From contig JAWQRN010000594.1 in the NCBI GenBank assembly GCA_033557685.1, positions 1-28,069 of the forward strand: DNA of 28,069 nt, read 5' to 3'. Position numbers and translations under genes: made by a program. The notes below the pieces were generated by a model. That model saw nothing but the letters and a program-made list of their open reading frames with translations. It was not told where the DNA came from and did not search any database. The stretch is from Sperchopsis tessellata. Taxonomy: Eukaryota; Arthropoda; Insecta; Coleoptera; Hydrophilidae. This document shows positions 27,495-28,069 of the stretch, one piece after another. How positions within the stretch are numbered: the first letter of the stretch is position 1; every line of letters starts with the position of its first letter.

Positions 27495-28069
27495 CATTTT
27501 TGAAAATTTCATAAATGTAAGTTTAACTTTAGTTGTAGTAGTAGCAGTAAATATAGTAGCTCACACAATCGGTATAGTTTTAAATAGGGCTATTAATATA
27601 ATCTTTAAAAACAGTTTTTCAATACACAGATAATTGTATTTATAGAATATTACCTGGCTAAAGGGTTAGTGCTCAGGTCCATAAAGGAAAAAATAAATAA
27701 ATTGGAGTAATATTATACGCTCTTGTTAATGCTATTTGGTTTGAACACTGCTAGCAAAATTACTTCTCTTTTCGCTGTAGTTGTAGTGAATACACAGTGC
27801 ATACAATTATGGCCGAAAAAAGACTTAACCTTCAGTCATTTGAAGAGTTTTGCAATTCTGTATGAAATAAAATTTAAGAACGTCAAAAAATATCTGACTA
27901 GTTAAAATGGGAAACAAAACTTAATAACACTGACATATTTTAAGATATTCAAAAGTTTCTAAAATAGAACCTGGGCTTTGTATTTATGAAAACTCATCTT
28001 AAATGGCGTGAGTGGTTCTCTTGATAAATGATATTTCTATAATTCTTACTGCTATATCCATGTATATAT
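27495..28069. other. AT-rich noncoding stretch
   Basis: No supported gene. The window ends in TA-rich sequence. Confidence 0.5.

Noticed and set aside
1..28069. CRISPR array, operons, ribosome binding sites, rRNA or tRNA genes
   Set aside because: The tandem repeats lack the unique-spacer pattern of CRISPR, no cloverleaf or rRNA-like stretch was found, and the sequence is clearly eukaryotic.

Overview
This looks like intergenic DNA from a large, AT-rich, transposon-rich animal genome, most likely an arthropod and probably an insect. The evidence is roughly 70% A+T, abundant (TA)n microsatellites, no prokaryotic gene organisation, and a mix of Penelope-like (PLE), RTE, Jockey, I-like, LOA/R1-like and CR1-like retroelement remnants typical of arthropods. 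I cannot name the species. No intact protein-coding gene is visible. The longest open frames are broken pieces of retrotransposon proteins, and many apparent open frames are antisense shadows of them.

Layout. 1-2.05 kb: a possible inverted PLE terminal segment with a hammerhead-like core, a plus-strand PLE reverse transcriptase/GIY-YIG relic, and a minus-strand RTE fragment. 2.1-4.4 kb: no genes, but unusual repeat structure (a widely spaced inverted repeat, a three-copy direct repeat, and a tandem array containing a ~130 bp-armed palindrome). 4.5-4.7 kb: a GC-rich island ending in an A-run. 4.7-8.05 kb: featureless AT-rich DNA. 8.06-8.4 kb: a possible broken secreted or receptor-like gene beginning with a signal peptide. 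8.45-12.7 kb: a minus-strand I-like element with ORF1 and with endonuclease, partial RT and RNase H. 12.8-14.55 kb: a minus-strand LOA/R1-like relic. 15.76-16.43 kb: the 3' part of a minus-strand PLE. 16.5-18.1 kb: a minus-strand Jockey element in which ORF1 is joined to the last part of ORF2. 19.5-20.1 kb: two candidate terminal exons on the minus strand. 21.25-22.4 kb: a plus-strand CR1-like 5' end. 22.5-24.73 kb: a second minus-strand Jockey relic. 24.7-28.07 kb: mostly featureless, with two weak exon candidates and an inverted pair of PLE ends carrying opposed hammerhead-like cores.

The retroelements do not form a working system. Each carries stops, frameshifts or deletions, and several have lost catalytic residues. 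The most unusual structures are the PLE terminal segments with hammerhead-like cores (three loci, one a head-to-head palindrome), the long palindrome in the 3.36-3.99 kb array, and (TA)n tracts inside retroelement coding sequence. Family names rest on motifs recognised by eye, not on database searches. Element ends are approximate.
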